Assembly (NCBI GenBank): GCA_029260015.1
Contig: JAJDEB010000034.1
Location: 1-64,000, forward strand
DNA: 64,000 bases
Reading direction: 5' to 3'
Source: Phycisphaerae bacterium
Lineage (GTDB): Bacteria; Planctomycetota; Phycisphaerae; UBA1845
Numbering within the stretch: position 1 is the stretch's first letter; the number at the start of each line of letters is the position of its first letter. The notes under the pieces are model-generated. The model had not been told where the DNA came from, ran no database searches, and was given only the letters and a program-made list of their open reading frames with translations. A program made the position numbers and the translations under genes. Below are positions 17,973 to 27,203 of this stretch, piece by piece.

Positions 17973-19844
17973 CTACTTGCGTTTGAATTGCTTTTCGAGT
18001 TCATCGACCGAGAGGCTCAGCGTGGTGGGGCGGCCGTGCGGGCAGTTGCTTGATTTTTCTATCTCGCCTTTTTGATCGATGAGCGTGGCGATCTCTTCGG
18101 TTGTCAGCGAGTCGCCTGCTTTGACCGCCGCTTTGCAACTCATCATGTCCAGCACTTCGTGAATCACTTCTTCTGCGCTGGTTTGTTCATGCTGTTCGCT
18201 GAGGCGATCCAGGAGATCGCGCATGAAGGCGGCTGCGTCTATGTCTTTGAGCAGTGACGGGAATGCGTGGACGGCGATCTGGTCTTCACCGAAAGCGTTG
18301 GCTTCGACGCCGAGTTTGAGGAGCAGCGGTTCGTGTTCTTGAAGGAGGGCCATGTCGGTGGCACTGGCTGTCAGCGTTTCGGGCATGAGTAGCCGCTGCG
18401 ATTCTAGCGGACCGTCGGTGATTTGCGCTTTGAGCCGTTCGTACATGATGCGCTCGTGTAACGCATGTTGATCAATGATGACAAGACCATCGCTGGTTTC
18501 CGCGACGAGATAGCTGTTGTGGACCTGAAGCGCACGATAGCCTTTGATTTGCGGCAATTCCGTCGGCGCATCGTCGGTTGGCATGCGCTGCGGAAATTCT
18601 TCGTTCTGCCCACCACCGTGCATTGCGTCCCAAACTTCCGAGCGAATGTCAGACGGGCGGGTAGAAGGCGGCGTACCGATCGATGCACCAAAATCGCGGC
18701 CTTCGTAGGTGGCTTGAATGGGTGAGCCCATCGGTGACGGAACGAGTCCCTTAAAATAATCAGCCGCTTCTCGGCGCACTTCAGCCGCTTTCGCCGGGTC
18801 AAACTCAACTCCGGATCGACCAGCCCCCTCGCCAGCCCGAAGCGCGGGCGACAGGTTGCTCGTTAGGAACTTATCGCGAAGGGCCGACAACACCTGTGAA
18901 TGGACCAGTTGCGAATTCTGCCAACGAACTTCGAGCTTGCACGGATGCACATTGACGTCAACGAGTTGCGGGTCCATCGTCAAAAACAAAAACGCCACCG
19001 GAAAACGCTGGTGTTCCATAAGCCCGCGGTACGCCTCGCGAATCGCGTGCTGCACCGAGCGATCGCGAATGTAGCGTCCGTTTAAGAATACATATTGCCA
19101 GGAGGCGGTCGAACGTGAGCGGGCTGGCGGGGCGACGTAGCCCTCAATCCGCAAGCCGCGTTCGTCGCGCTCAATCGGAATCAACTCGTCGGCAAGGTCG
19201 GCACCATACAGCGCGCCAATGCGTTCGCGAATTGATGAGCCAGCGGCTAACCGATGAGTCGTACGCTGATTGTTGGTCAATTCAAACCCGACGCTGCGAT
19301 GACCGAGTGCCATCCGGGCGACTTGTTCATTAATGTGGCCGACCTCAGTCGCAGTGGCTCGCATGAATTTTCTTCGGGCGGGCACGTTAAAAAATAGATC
19401 GCGAACTTCAACACTCGACCCGACCCGACAGCCGGCAGCTTGGGTTGTTTCCAGATGCTTCGCCGAGACGATGATTTCGTTGCCTTCGATTTCGTCGCGG
19501 GTGCGTGATGAAAGATGCAGGCGACTGACAGCACCGATGCTCGCAAGGGCCTCTCCGCGAAATCCGAGGGTTGCGATATTGAAAAGATCGTCCTCACATG
19601 TAATCTTGCTGGTCGCATGAGGCGTGACAGCCAGCCGCAAATCTTCGGCAGACATACCGATGCCATCGTCCACCACGCGAATGAGGCGCTTTCCGCCGTC
19701 TTCAATGGTCACGCTGATGTGAGATGAACCGGCGTCCAGCGCGTTTTCGACCAGTTCCTTCACGATGCTGGCTGGTCGCTCGATGACTTCACCGGCAGCG
19801 ATCTTGTTGACGAGTAGGTCAGGTAAGATTTGAATGCGACTCAT
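17973..19844 (-). CDS. mutL: DNA mismatch repair protein MutL (endonuclease type)
   Basis: A 623-residue MutL. The N-terminal GHKL ATPase is intact: NKIAAGEVIERPASIVKELVEN, DDGIGM, ATSKI and GFRGEALASIG. The C-terminal domain carries the metal-dependent nicking motif DQHALHERIMYE (about residue 457), which fits DQHA-x2-E-x4-E, together with SCKAAVKAGD and CPHGRPT near the C-terminus. It is therefore the endonuclease type found in bacteria lacking MutH. No mutS is adjacent. The gene is monocistronic here, divergent from the TIM-barrel gene at 19958. Confidence 0.97.
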   Translation of the reverse strand: MSRIQILPDLLVNKIAAGEVIERPASIVKELVENALDAGSSHISVTIEDGGKRLIRVVDDGIGMSAEDLRLAVTPHATSKITCEDDLFNIATLGFRGEALASIGAVSRLHLSSRTRDEIEGNEIIVSAKHLETTQAAGCRVGSSVEVRDLFFNVPARRKFMRATATEVGHINEQVARMALGHRSVGFELTNNQRTTHRLAAGSSIRERIGALYGADLADELIPIERDERGLRIEGYVAPPARSRSTASWQYVFLNGRYIRDRSVQHAIREAYRGLMEHQRFPVAFLFLTMDPQLVDVNVHPCKLEVRWQNSQLVHSQVLSALRDKFLTSNLSPALRAGEGAGRSGVEFDPAKAAEVRREAADYFKGLVPSPMGSPIQATYEGRDFGASIGTPPSTRPSDIRSEVWDAMHGGGQNEEFPQRMPTDDAPTELPQIKGYRALQVHNSYLVAETSDGLVIIDQHALHERIMYERLKAQITDGPLESQRLLMPETLTASATDMALLQEHEPLLLKLGVEANAFGEDQIAVHAFPSLLKDIDAAAFMRDLLDRLSEQHEQTSAEEVIHEVLDMMSCKAAVKAGDSLTTEEIATLIDQKGEIEKSSNCPHGRPTTLSLSVDELEKQFKRK

Positions 19845-19957
19845 GGACGAACCCGTCGAATTGTGGACGCTGGTGAGCAGACTTATTTAAGTATAGGGCG
19901 TAAGGTTTGGCTCGACAATCAGTGCGCTCCGCAAGACCACAAGGTTGTGAATTCCTC

Positions 19958-20686
19958 ATGAACAGACAAATCCAACATGTCATTCAGTTGCAAATTCACC
20001 TCGTAGCGTCACAAACGAATGACGCTATTCAACTTGCGAAGGCGTTGAAATGCAGCGCTTTTGAAATCGCCGGTACAGCGGACGAACTCGTTACGCTGAA
20101 GAATTCACAGGGCTGTGAAATTGCAGCGGCGGCTGATATTGGCAATGAAGCCGGCTGCTCATCGTGGTATGTTGAGGGTTTTGTCGGTGATCCATGCGAC
20201 GTTCCATTGCAGTCGCTGATCGATACTGCACATCATCAGGGCGTTGGTCGGATTTCGTTTGCCGCGATCGACCTGTCCGATTCGTCAGGACGTCGCACGA
20301 CATACGCGAATGCCCTAAACCGTCTTGCCGGATCGTTGACGAAGGTTCTGCCTCATGCCGAACGTTGTGGTGTTCAACTTTGCATTCGCCCGGCACAGGG
20401 GCAATTGCTGACTTCACCGGTCGAACTTCGCGAATTGATCACGAATTTCAATTCGCCATTGCTTGGTGTTGACCTTCCGACGAAATTACCAGAGGCGGTG
20501 CCAGGGTGGACGGATTGGTTTCAAACGCTCACACCGCTGATTCGCTCAGTCCGTGTTCAGATTGATTTTTCGCGTGCTGACTCTGCGCAACTCTCGGTGG
20601 TGCAGGATGTCGAACGCGAGATTACGAAGCTATGCGAGCCAAGAACGTTTGAGGGAGACGTCGTGGTTTGCCCGAAAGAAGCGTGA
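19958..20686 (+). CDS. Sugar phosphate isomerase/epimerase-like (AP endonuclease 2 fold) TIM-barrel protein
   Basis: A 242-residue protein whose pattern of alternating strands and helices fits the xylose isomerase-like TIM barrel, for example HAERCGVQLCIRPAQGQLLTS, where relatives have a metal-binding Glu, and SPLLGVDLPTKLPE. Several metal-ligand positions usual in the family (Glu, His) are not obvious, so the enzyme may be inactive or divergent. The ATG at 19958 begins MNRQIQHVIQLQIHLV. A longer TTG frame from 19907 lacks proper ribosome-site spacing. It is divergent from mutL and convergent with the next gene. Family assignment is tentative. Confidence 0.5.
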   Translation: MNRQIQHVIQLQIHLVASQTNDAIQLAKALKCSAFEIAGTADELVTLKNSQGCEIAAAADIGNEAGCSSWYVEGFVGDPCDVPLQSLIDTAHHQGVGRISFAAIDLSDSSGRRTTYANALNRLAGSLTKVLPHAERCGVQLCIRPAQGQLLTSPVELRELITNFNSPLLGVDLPTKLPEAVPGWTDWFQTLTPLIRSVRVQIDFSRADSAQLSVVQDVEREITKLCEPRTFEGDVVVCPKEA

Positions 20687-20733
20687 ATGGTCTTCGGTCG
20701 AACCGCGCATTTCTGGAACGGGTTGCTTATGAA

Positions 20734-21447
20734 TCAATCCAGTATTGAAGAGTCACCGACGCGGAAGTTATCAACTCGAAACCCATCCTTATCAAGACCG
20801 ACTTCGACTTTGACCGGCGTTAATCCGTTGACGAAATGCCCCTTGAAATTCACGGTTGTCACACCGTTCTTGGATGCGAATGAACCGGATTTATTCAATT
20901 CTGCTACTTGGAGTTGTCCGTATTCGTCGGTCACCTGTTTAAGCCATTCTTCAAATTCTTCCGGTGTGACGCTAACTTGCAATCGTTTTGACGCGAATTC
21001 TTCGTGCCATTTTTCTGCAGCATTCGAGCGTTCAGAGGACGGCGTCTTGAGAACCAGAACGGCTTTCCTGGCGTGCCCAATGCTTCCGAAATAGTTGTAA
21101 AGCCCAATGCCAGCACCGAATTGAAAGACCAATCCGAACAGCCCAAAGACAACCCCCATGACACCGAGCCACAACCCACGTCGCCGGCCCTTACGGGTGT
21201 GCAAAATTGCGATCACCCCTAGAATGATTGCGACCACCGCGCCTATCATTCCAATGAATGTGCCGGTTCCGATCGCTTGGATTCCCTTTTTAGAGAAGGC
21301 GACGAGTGGCGGCCAAGGAACAACGAAAATCAGCCCGATAATCCCAGCCGCCAGGGCCAACCGGCTTAGAGGCGGTCTTCCATCCCCCATATCGAGCGGA
21401 CTTCCTTCGAATTGTGACGTGTTTTCGAGTGGGTCACTGGGCATCAT
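20734..21447 (-). CDS. DUF4190-like membrane protein with C-terminal soluble domain
   Basis: A 237-residue protein. Two or three hydrophobic helices between about 28 and 115 include GTFIGMIGAVVAIILGVIAI, then a basic RKGRRRGLWLGVMGVVFGLFG, a layout typical of the DUF4190 family. A soluble C-terminal part of about 110 residues (HEEFASKRLQVSVTPEEFEEWL onward) resembles small nuclear-transport-factor-like or DUF4878 domains but is not confidently assigned. It converges with the TIM-barrel gene. No partner gene suggests a role. Confidence 0.55.
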   Translation of the reverse strand: MMPSDPLENTSQFEGSPLDMGDGRPPLSRLALAAGIIGLIFVVPWPPLVAFSKKGIQAIGTGTFIGMIGAVVAIILGVIAILHTRKGRRRGLWLGVMGVVFGLFGLVFQFGAGIGLYNYFGSIGHARKAVLVLKTPSSERSNAAEKWHEEFASKRLQVSVTPEEFEEWLKQVTDEYGQLQVAELNKSGSFASKNGVTTVNFKGHFVNGLTPVKVEVGLDKDGFRVDNFRVGDSSILD

Positions 21448-21686
21448 CGCATTGAACCAGAGGATGCGGGATTGGGCAACTGTTTGTGCGCGTAAGTGTC
21501 AGCCGTCTGAAAGGGTTGTGGCGCTTGACGGGACAATTAACGTGCCTTTAGTATGAGCGCTGCCGCAAAGTGTCAGTGTACTCGGCCAGCGGATTCCAGC
21601 AGAATAGATGACAATCAGATTGACGACAACGCACGCTGACCTTAGACGGCGTCGCTAAACAAATGAGTACATTGGAGTGAGTGCCC

Positions 21687-24600
21687 ATGCCTCATCAGCC
21701 CAAAGGGTTGCAAACCGTGCGAATTGCCAAGGTGGCCACCTATGCTTTTGTGGCGGTGACAGTCTCTATCTGTTGCGTCGGCTTTATCGGTTGCCTCGGA
21801 GATCAGCCCCGATTGGTTCTTGGACCGGGGGTCTTTGGGAACGAGCCGCCATCATTGCAGATCTTAACGCCGAGCCTCAACATCAATCGCAATCAGGGCG
21901 AGCCGTTTGAGATTGTATGGACGGATGATGACCGCGATTCACCTGCAGTCATCTCATTCAGTCTTATCAACATCGCAACCGGCGCTGAGATCGTCATCGT
22001 TTCGAACATCCAAGAGAACGATAATGCCGGTCCGGATCAATTCAGCGCATCGACCGGTTTGATTCCGTTGGGCACCTATAACCTGCTCGGACAAATCGCG
22101 GACGGGTTGAATGAAGTTGTTTCCGTGTTCGCGATTGTCGAGGGTTCGACGACCCAGCGCGTGCAAATCACGGTCGGTGAACCGGGGACCAACCCGCTCA
22201 ATGTTCCACCCCAGGTCGCGGTCATTCAGCCGGCATTCAATCAAGGTGTGGCTCAAGAAGATACGTTGACGGTGACCGTACGACCGACAGCTGGGCCGGT
22301 CAATGCCAATGAACCCTATGACGCCGATAGCGAAGCGGAGTTGTTCATTGTTCTCGACTTTAATGATACGCCGACCGACGACGATCCACGCCTTCCAGAT
22401 CCAAATGAGATCATCGTCTTGCGAACGCAAGATGTGGCGATGGGAAGTACGGATGAGCTGACGTTCAATATCGCGGTCGATCTGGGCGTGATTCCACCTC
22501 GCCTCAATGGTGAGGCTTATCGCGTTCGTGCGACGATTATCGATGCGGGCAATCAGCGCGTCCATGCATATGCACAAGGATCGATCAACATTCTACGGTC
22601 GGCAACTGGCACAGTCGATCTACTTGACGTGGGTACGATTCTTTCCGGTGCGGTCTTCCAGGGATTCAATCCTGGGTCGCGACTTGGATCAACGATGACC
22701 AATGTTGGTGACTTTGACGGTGACGGAATTGATGACTTCATTCTTGTTGCACAATTCGGAAACCCGAGAAACTTTGGCAACATCGGAGAGGCGTATCTCA
22801 TCTACGGGCTCAACCTCTCGCGTTTTGGAGGCATCAATAACGTCAACAGCGTAAGTCGGGGGATTTCGGGCGTGATTTTTGAAGCGCCGCCAAATCGGTT
22901 GGAACCTCTGCATAATGACCCACTGGCAGTTCCACGAGGAATCACAAGTGCTTCCTCGATTCCTGACCTTACGGGAGACGGCCGCCCTGAGATATTCTTG
23001 GGCATGGCGATGGCTGATGGTCTTTATCAAGGGCGCGACGATGATCCAGGAGACGCCGTTGATCCAATTCGAGTCGACTTCACGGCGCGGTTTGGGTTGC
23101 GCACCTTAGCAAACAACGGAACACCAGAGCCTGACTTTGATGATGACTTTGAGGGAACCACCGACACATACATTGATCGCGCAAACCCGAATGTTGCAAA
23201 CGGTGGCAGCCAATTGATGCTGTTCGGTGCGACGACTGATCAGGAGGAAGATCGGAACCAATTTCCAATCGTTGGAATCGCCTTCCCTGACGAGGTGTTC
23301 AATCCCAACCCGGATGATATTTCCGAACTCGATGCGAGAATTACTCTTACATTGCAAGGTACCCCGGCGATCTCGACTGAGACGTTTACCGTTCACCGTT
23401 TGAACTTGGGTATTAACGACGATACGGATTTCAACGACTTTAATGATTCAGATGGCACACCAGGGCCTACAGAAGCAACAGACTACGACGATGAAACAAT
23501 CGATTATTCAGTCAGTTTTAATGTGAACGGGCAGAACATTACGACCATAATGGTCATCGACATCACCGACATAATGCAGCAAGCCATTGACGGTGAAATC
23601 GGTACTCGCAGTCCCAATTTCATCATCATTCCAGCATTGCCGGTCAATGGTGCATTCTTCACTTCAGAGGCGACATCTGAGCTAAATCGTCCCACGCTCA
23701 GCGTTTCGTTCGATGAGGAGCGGTCGGGGCAGGTCAACTTCAACTGCTATCCCGACTCATTTACCAATAACCTTGCAACGGTTCCTGACGATCCGGGCGA
23801 TGGCTTCGAAGTGGACTCCATCTTTGAATCTTGTGGTGTAGTCGTAATGGTTACCAGCGAAAACCGCGATCTTGCTGGTCCGTCGTCGGCGACACGCCTC
23901 GATAACACTGTTGTTTCTTTGGAACTTTCGGGGCAAGAAAATGTGGTCACGCTTGATCCGAATAGCACAACCGCAGCCGGTCCGATTACCCATACCGCGG
24001 GTGATCCGGCGACTGGGCTTGGTCGCGGAGTGAGAATACAAAGTGGTTTTTGGGAGTACATCAACGATGGTGCGCTCGGGCAGGCGAATCCACGCACCGA
24101 TTATTTTGGCGAACATGTCGCCTCCATTGGTGACATCACGCTTGATGGAACTCCAGAAATCGTCATTTCATCACCACGTAATGAAGCCTATCTCGAGTCG
24201 ATCCAGGTTGCCCCTCCAGGAAGCTCGGACTTTAAGATTTCAACTTCAAATCAGTTCATTGGAAGTATCATTGTCCTGAATGGCGCTGACTATTCAGCGA
24301 GCGGGGGGTTTGCAGATTCAGATGGCAATCAGGTGATTCCGAACCATGCCATTCCTGGACGGGGCACTTGCACGGGGACGCCAATCAGCCGCACAGGGCC
24401 GGTTGGACCAGTCAATCGATTTGAAGTGTTGGCGGAGGATGTCAACGACTTCCTTGGTGGGGCGGAGTCGGCTGGCGACATGAATCGTGATGGTGTTCCG
24501 GACATCATCTGCGGCGCACCAGGCAACGATACCAGAGCTAGCGGCCGAATCGATACAGGGGCGGTCTACATTCTCCAAGGACGATCACCATTCGGAAATA

Positions 24601-25541
24601 TTTTGTTGAGTCATTTGGATGATCCGGCATTTCCACGACCCACCTTGCTGCGCATTCGGGGAGAAACTGGGGGTGATCGGATCGGGCATCGTCAGGTCGG
24701 CGGACGCGATATCAACGGAGACGGTATTGGAGACGTATTCATTTCTTCGCCGAGTGTCGATTTCCTGGATTCAGCCGCCACGCATTGCGCTGACGCCAAC
24801 TTGAGTACGAGTACATTTACCGCTTGTCGCAACAACTTTGGCGATGAGGTATTCATCGGCGATCAATGTAAGCAGTACGACTTTGACAACGATCGAGACA
24901 TCGATGAAATTGATCAGGCGTCCTTCGACAATCTGGTCGCTGGATTCGCCGATGCCTGCCCAGTGGACAACGGATTCGCCGGTGTGATCTTTGGAAATGT
25001 CACGCTCGATGGTGACCGTACGATTAGCCAGATTGGATCAAGCAGTTTGCCAGGGGTTATCTTCTACGGCGCGTCACCGGGAGATCGTGCAGGCGAGGAC
25101 ATCGTCTCAGCCGGCGACTTTAACCGCGACGGATTCGGCGATCTTTTGATTGCTGCACCTGGTGTTCGGTTTACGGACAACAACAACCGCGAACGCCTCG
25201 GCGTCGTTTATCTGATCTTCGGTGGTACGCACCTTAACAATGCCCCCGAAGGTGGATTCTCGCTCGATCAGGTTGGAACGCCTCAGCTTCCGGGCCTTGT
25301 GTTCTGGTCGCCCTATGAAACGGGACGACCCAACGAGGCACCAATCGACAATGTCGGTTTGCTGGGCGACATCAACAATGACGGCTTCGATGATATCGGT
25401 TTGGGGCTGACGCGTTCAGACTTTGTCGATGAGAATCTGCCGCAGACACCGGGCGACGTCGGGACCGATCCAAATATTGGCCGCCGGCCAGATGACGGAA
25501 GGGTTTACATCATTTACGGAAACAACACGGTCGCAAACTGA
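21687..25541 (+). CDS. Giant FG-GAP (integrin alpha-like) propeller lipoprotein
   Basis: A 1284-residue surface protein. The N-terminal signal ends in a lipobox-like FIGC (Cys36), so lipid anchoring is likely. After an Ig-like region of about 250 residues there are seven FG-GAP calcium-loop repeats, for example VGDFDGDGIDDFILVA, AGDMNRDGVPDIICGAPG and LGDINNDGFDDIGLGLT, enough for one closed seven-blade propeller. Two insertions interrupt it. One of about 180 residues (DTYIDRANPNVANGG onward) resembles DNRLRE/CBM96-type modules. The other is a dockerin-like loop, FDNDRDIDEIDQASFDNL. The ATG at 21687 has GGAG about ten bases upstream; GTG at 21681 is too close to it. A strong terminator follows. 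Confidence 0.82.
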   Translation: MPHQPKGLQTVRIAKVATYAFVAVTVSICCVGFIGCLGDQPRLVLGPGVFGNEPPSLQILTPSLNINRNQGEPFEIVWTDDDRDSPAVISFSLINIATGAEIVIVSNIQENDNAGPDQFSASTGLIPLGTYNLLGQIADGLNEVVSVFAIVEGSTTQRVQITVGEPGTNPLNVPPQVAVIQPAFNQGVAQEDTLTVTVRPTAGPVNANEPYDADSEAELFIVLDFNDTPTDDDPRLPDPNEIIVLRTQDVAMGSTDELTFNIAVDLGVIPPRLNGEAYRVRATIIDAGNQRVHAYAQGSINILRSATGTVDLLDVGTILSGAVFQGFNPGSRLGSTMTNVGDFDGDGIDDFILVAQFGNPRNFGNIGEAYLIYGLNLSRFGGINNVNSVSRGISGVIFEAPPNRLEPLHNDPLAVPRGITSASSIPDLTGDGRPEIFLGMAMADGLYQGRDDDPGDAVDPIRVDFTARFGLRTLANNGTPEPDFDDDFEGTTDTYIDRANPNVANGGSQLMLFGATTDQEEDRNQFPIVGIAFPDEVFNPNPDDISELDARITLTLQGTPAISTETFTVHRLNLGINDDTDFNDFNDSDGTPGPTEATDYDDETIDYSVSFNVNGQNITTIMVIDITDIMQQAIDGEIGTRSPNFIIIPALPVNGAFFTSEATSELNRPTLSVSFDEERSGQVNFNCYPDSFTNNLATVPDDPGDGFEVDSIFESCGVVVMVTSENRDLAGPSSATRLDNTVVSLELSGQENVVTLDPNSTTAAGPITHTAGDPATGLGRGVRIQSGFWEYINDGALGQANPRTDYFGEHVASIGDITLDGTPEIVISSPRNEAYLESIQVAPPGSSDFKISTSNQFIGSIIVLNGADYSASGGFADSDGNQVIPNHAIPGRGTCTGTPISRTGPVGPVNRFEVLAEDVNDFLGGAESAGDMNRDGVPDIICGAPGNDTRASGRIDTGAVYILQGRSPFGNILLSHLDDPAFPRPTLLRIRGETGGDRIGHRQVGGRDINGDGIGDVFISSPSVDFLDSAATHCADANLSTSTFTACRNNFGDEVFIGDQCKQYDFDNDRDIDEIDQASFDNLVAGFADACPVDNGFAGVIFGNVTLDGDRTISQIGSSSLPGVIFYGASPGDRAGEDIVSAGDFNRDGFGDLLIAAPGVRFTDNNNRERLGVVYLIFGGTHLNNAPEGGFSLDQVGTPQLPGLVFWSPYETGRPNEAPIDNVGLLGDINNDGFDDIGLGLTRSDFVDENLPQTPGDVGTDPNIGRRPDDGRVYIIYGNNTVAN

Positions 25542-25577
25542 CGCAATTTGAATCAAGAATAGACTTGTCACAATGAA

Positions 25578-25613
25578 AGACCCGTCGCAAACTGTGGCGA
25601 CGGGTCTTTTTTT
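25578..25613 (+). terminator. Intrinsic terminator
   Basis: A perfect 11-bp stem AGACCCGTCGC / GCGACGGGTCT (25578-25588 with 25597-25607) is followed by seven T. It ends the FG-GAP lipoprotein transcript, 25 bases before the antiporter gene. Confidence 0.92.
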
Positions 25614-25637
25614 ATTGTTTAACTGTGCGAATCAAAC

Positions 25638-27113
25638 ATGCCTGACGGTTACGGAATTCTCTCGCTCTTACCGCCCCTGTTGGCGATCGCCTTGTCGATT
25701 GCGACGCGGCAGGTGTTCATTTCATTGGCCGTCGGAATTTGGGTCGGGTACTTGACCTTGGCGGATTGGAACGCGTTTGCGGCGACCATCGATACGTTGA
25801 CTGCGTTTGTGCAGGTTTTCGAAAGCCCAGGTAACACGCGCACGATTCTGTTCTGCCTGATGGTTGGGTCATTGATCACGCTGATCCAGCGAAGCGGTGG
25901 TGTTGATGGGTTTGTGGAAGGCATACGCGGTTTGGGGCTGGCCAACAACCGCCGCAGTGCTGGTCTGCTGGCGACCTTCGTCGGGGCGTGCGTGTTTATT
26001 GAGTCGAGCATTTCGTGTCTGGTCACGGGCACGGTCGGCCGGCCGCTGTTCGATCGCCTCAAGATGTCGCGTGAAAAACTCGCGTACGTTTGTGACACGG
26101 CATCTGCACCGATTTGCATCCTGATTCCGCTTAACGGTTGGGGGGCGTACATCGTTGCGCAATTGGCAGACCTCGGAGTTGAGGAGCCGTCCGCGCTCTT
26201 GGTCAAGTCGATTCCATTGAACTTCTACGCCATCTTGAGTTTTGCGCTGCTGCTTTTCGTGATTATTAGCGGTAAAGATTTTGGCCCAATGCGCACAGCA
26301 GAACGCCGCGCACGCGATGAAGGCAAACTTCTTGCCGATGGAGCCACCCCGATGGTGACCGAAGAAGTTCTGGCAATGCCGCGCGCCGAATCGACGCCCC
26401 CTCGCATGATCAATATGGTCATTCCCATCATGGTCATGATTGCCGTCGTGTTGGCGTCGATTGCTTACACAGGGCGAAGAGACGGCCCCGAAGTTCTGCC
26501 CGAAGGATTCAAACCGGCGATGTGGTCGATTCTGCAACACTGCTCCGGTTCAACTTCGGTGTACTGGGGCGTGTTCGCGGGCTGCTTCGTAGGGATCGGG
26601 ATGTATTTTTTCCAAGGCATCATGGGGTTGAAAGAATCTGTCGAAGTTGCCCTCAAAGGTGCAGGAGCGCTCGTACCTTTGGGGGCGCTGATGATCCTGG
26701 CATTTACGATTGGTCGCTTGTGCGGTAAGGACGGTTTGGACACGGGTGGGTACGTCGCTTCATTGGTCGGGCAGGACATGCCGGCAACCTTGATTACGCC
26801 GCTTCTTTTTATCGCCTCCAGTGCGATCGCGTTTTCAACCGGAACCAGTTGGGGAACTTTTGCGATCATGCTGCCAATTGCGCTATCAGTCGCGGCAAAA
26901 GTAGAGTTGCCACCCGCGCTGGCTGTCTCTGCTGTTCTGGGTGGCGGGGTATTTGGTGACCATTGCTCGCCGATTTCTGATACGACCATCGTGTCTTCGA
27001 TGGCGTCGGCGTCGGATCATATCGACCATGTGCGAACGCAACTTCCCTACGCCCTCTGTGCCGGAGTCGTCGCGTCGCTGCTCTACGCGGTTTCCGGGGC
27101 GATTATGACCTGA
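25638..27113 (+). CDS. NhaC-family Na+/H+ antiporter
   Basis: A 491-residue polytopic membrane protein with about 11-12 hydrophobic helices. The NhaC hallmarks are visible: FIESSISCLVTGTVGRPL in the central discontinuous helix, FSTGTSWGTFAIMLPIA, and GDHCSPISDTTIVSSMASA followed by DHIDHVRTQLPYAL near the C-terminus. The family exchanges cytoplasmic sodium for protons or carries small organic substrates. Because a strong terminator lies just upstream, the gene probably has its own promoter inside or after it, or depends on read-through. Start ATG 25638; no strong ribosome site is visible. Confidence 0.9.
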   Translation: MPDGYGILSLLPPLLAIALSIATRQVFISLAVGIWVGYLTLADWNAFAATIDTLTAFVQVFESPGNTRTILFCLMVGSLITLIQRSGGVDGFVEGIRGLGLANNRRSAGLLATFVGACVFIESSISCLVTGTVGRPLFDRLKMSREKLAYVCDTASAPICILIPLNGWGAYIVAQLADLGVEEPSALLVKSIPLNFYAILSFALLLFVIISGKDFGPMRTAERRARDEGKLLADGATPMVTEEVLAMPRAESTPPRMINMVIPIMVMIAVVLASIAYTGRRDGPEVLPEGFKPAMWSILQHCSGSTSVYWGVFAGCFVGIGMYFFQGIMGLKESVEVALKGAGALVPLGALMILAFTIGRLCGKDGLDTGGYVASLVGQDMPATLITPLLFIASSAIAFSTGTSWGTFAIMLPIALSVAAKVELPPALAVSAVLGGGVFGDHCSPISDTTIVSSMASASDHIDHVRTQLPYALCAGVVASLLYAVSGAIMT

Positions 27114-27203
27114 CCACGCACGTTGTGAATTCGACTCTTGACGAAGCCTTGGTCGGACCGACACTAGAAGTGGGTAACACGGATGCTCTGGAGAGACTTT
27201 ACG

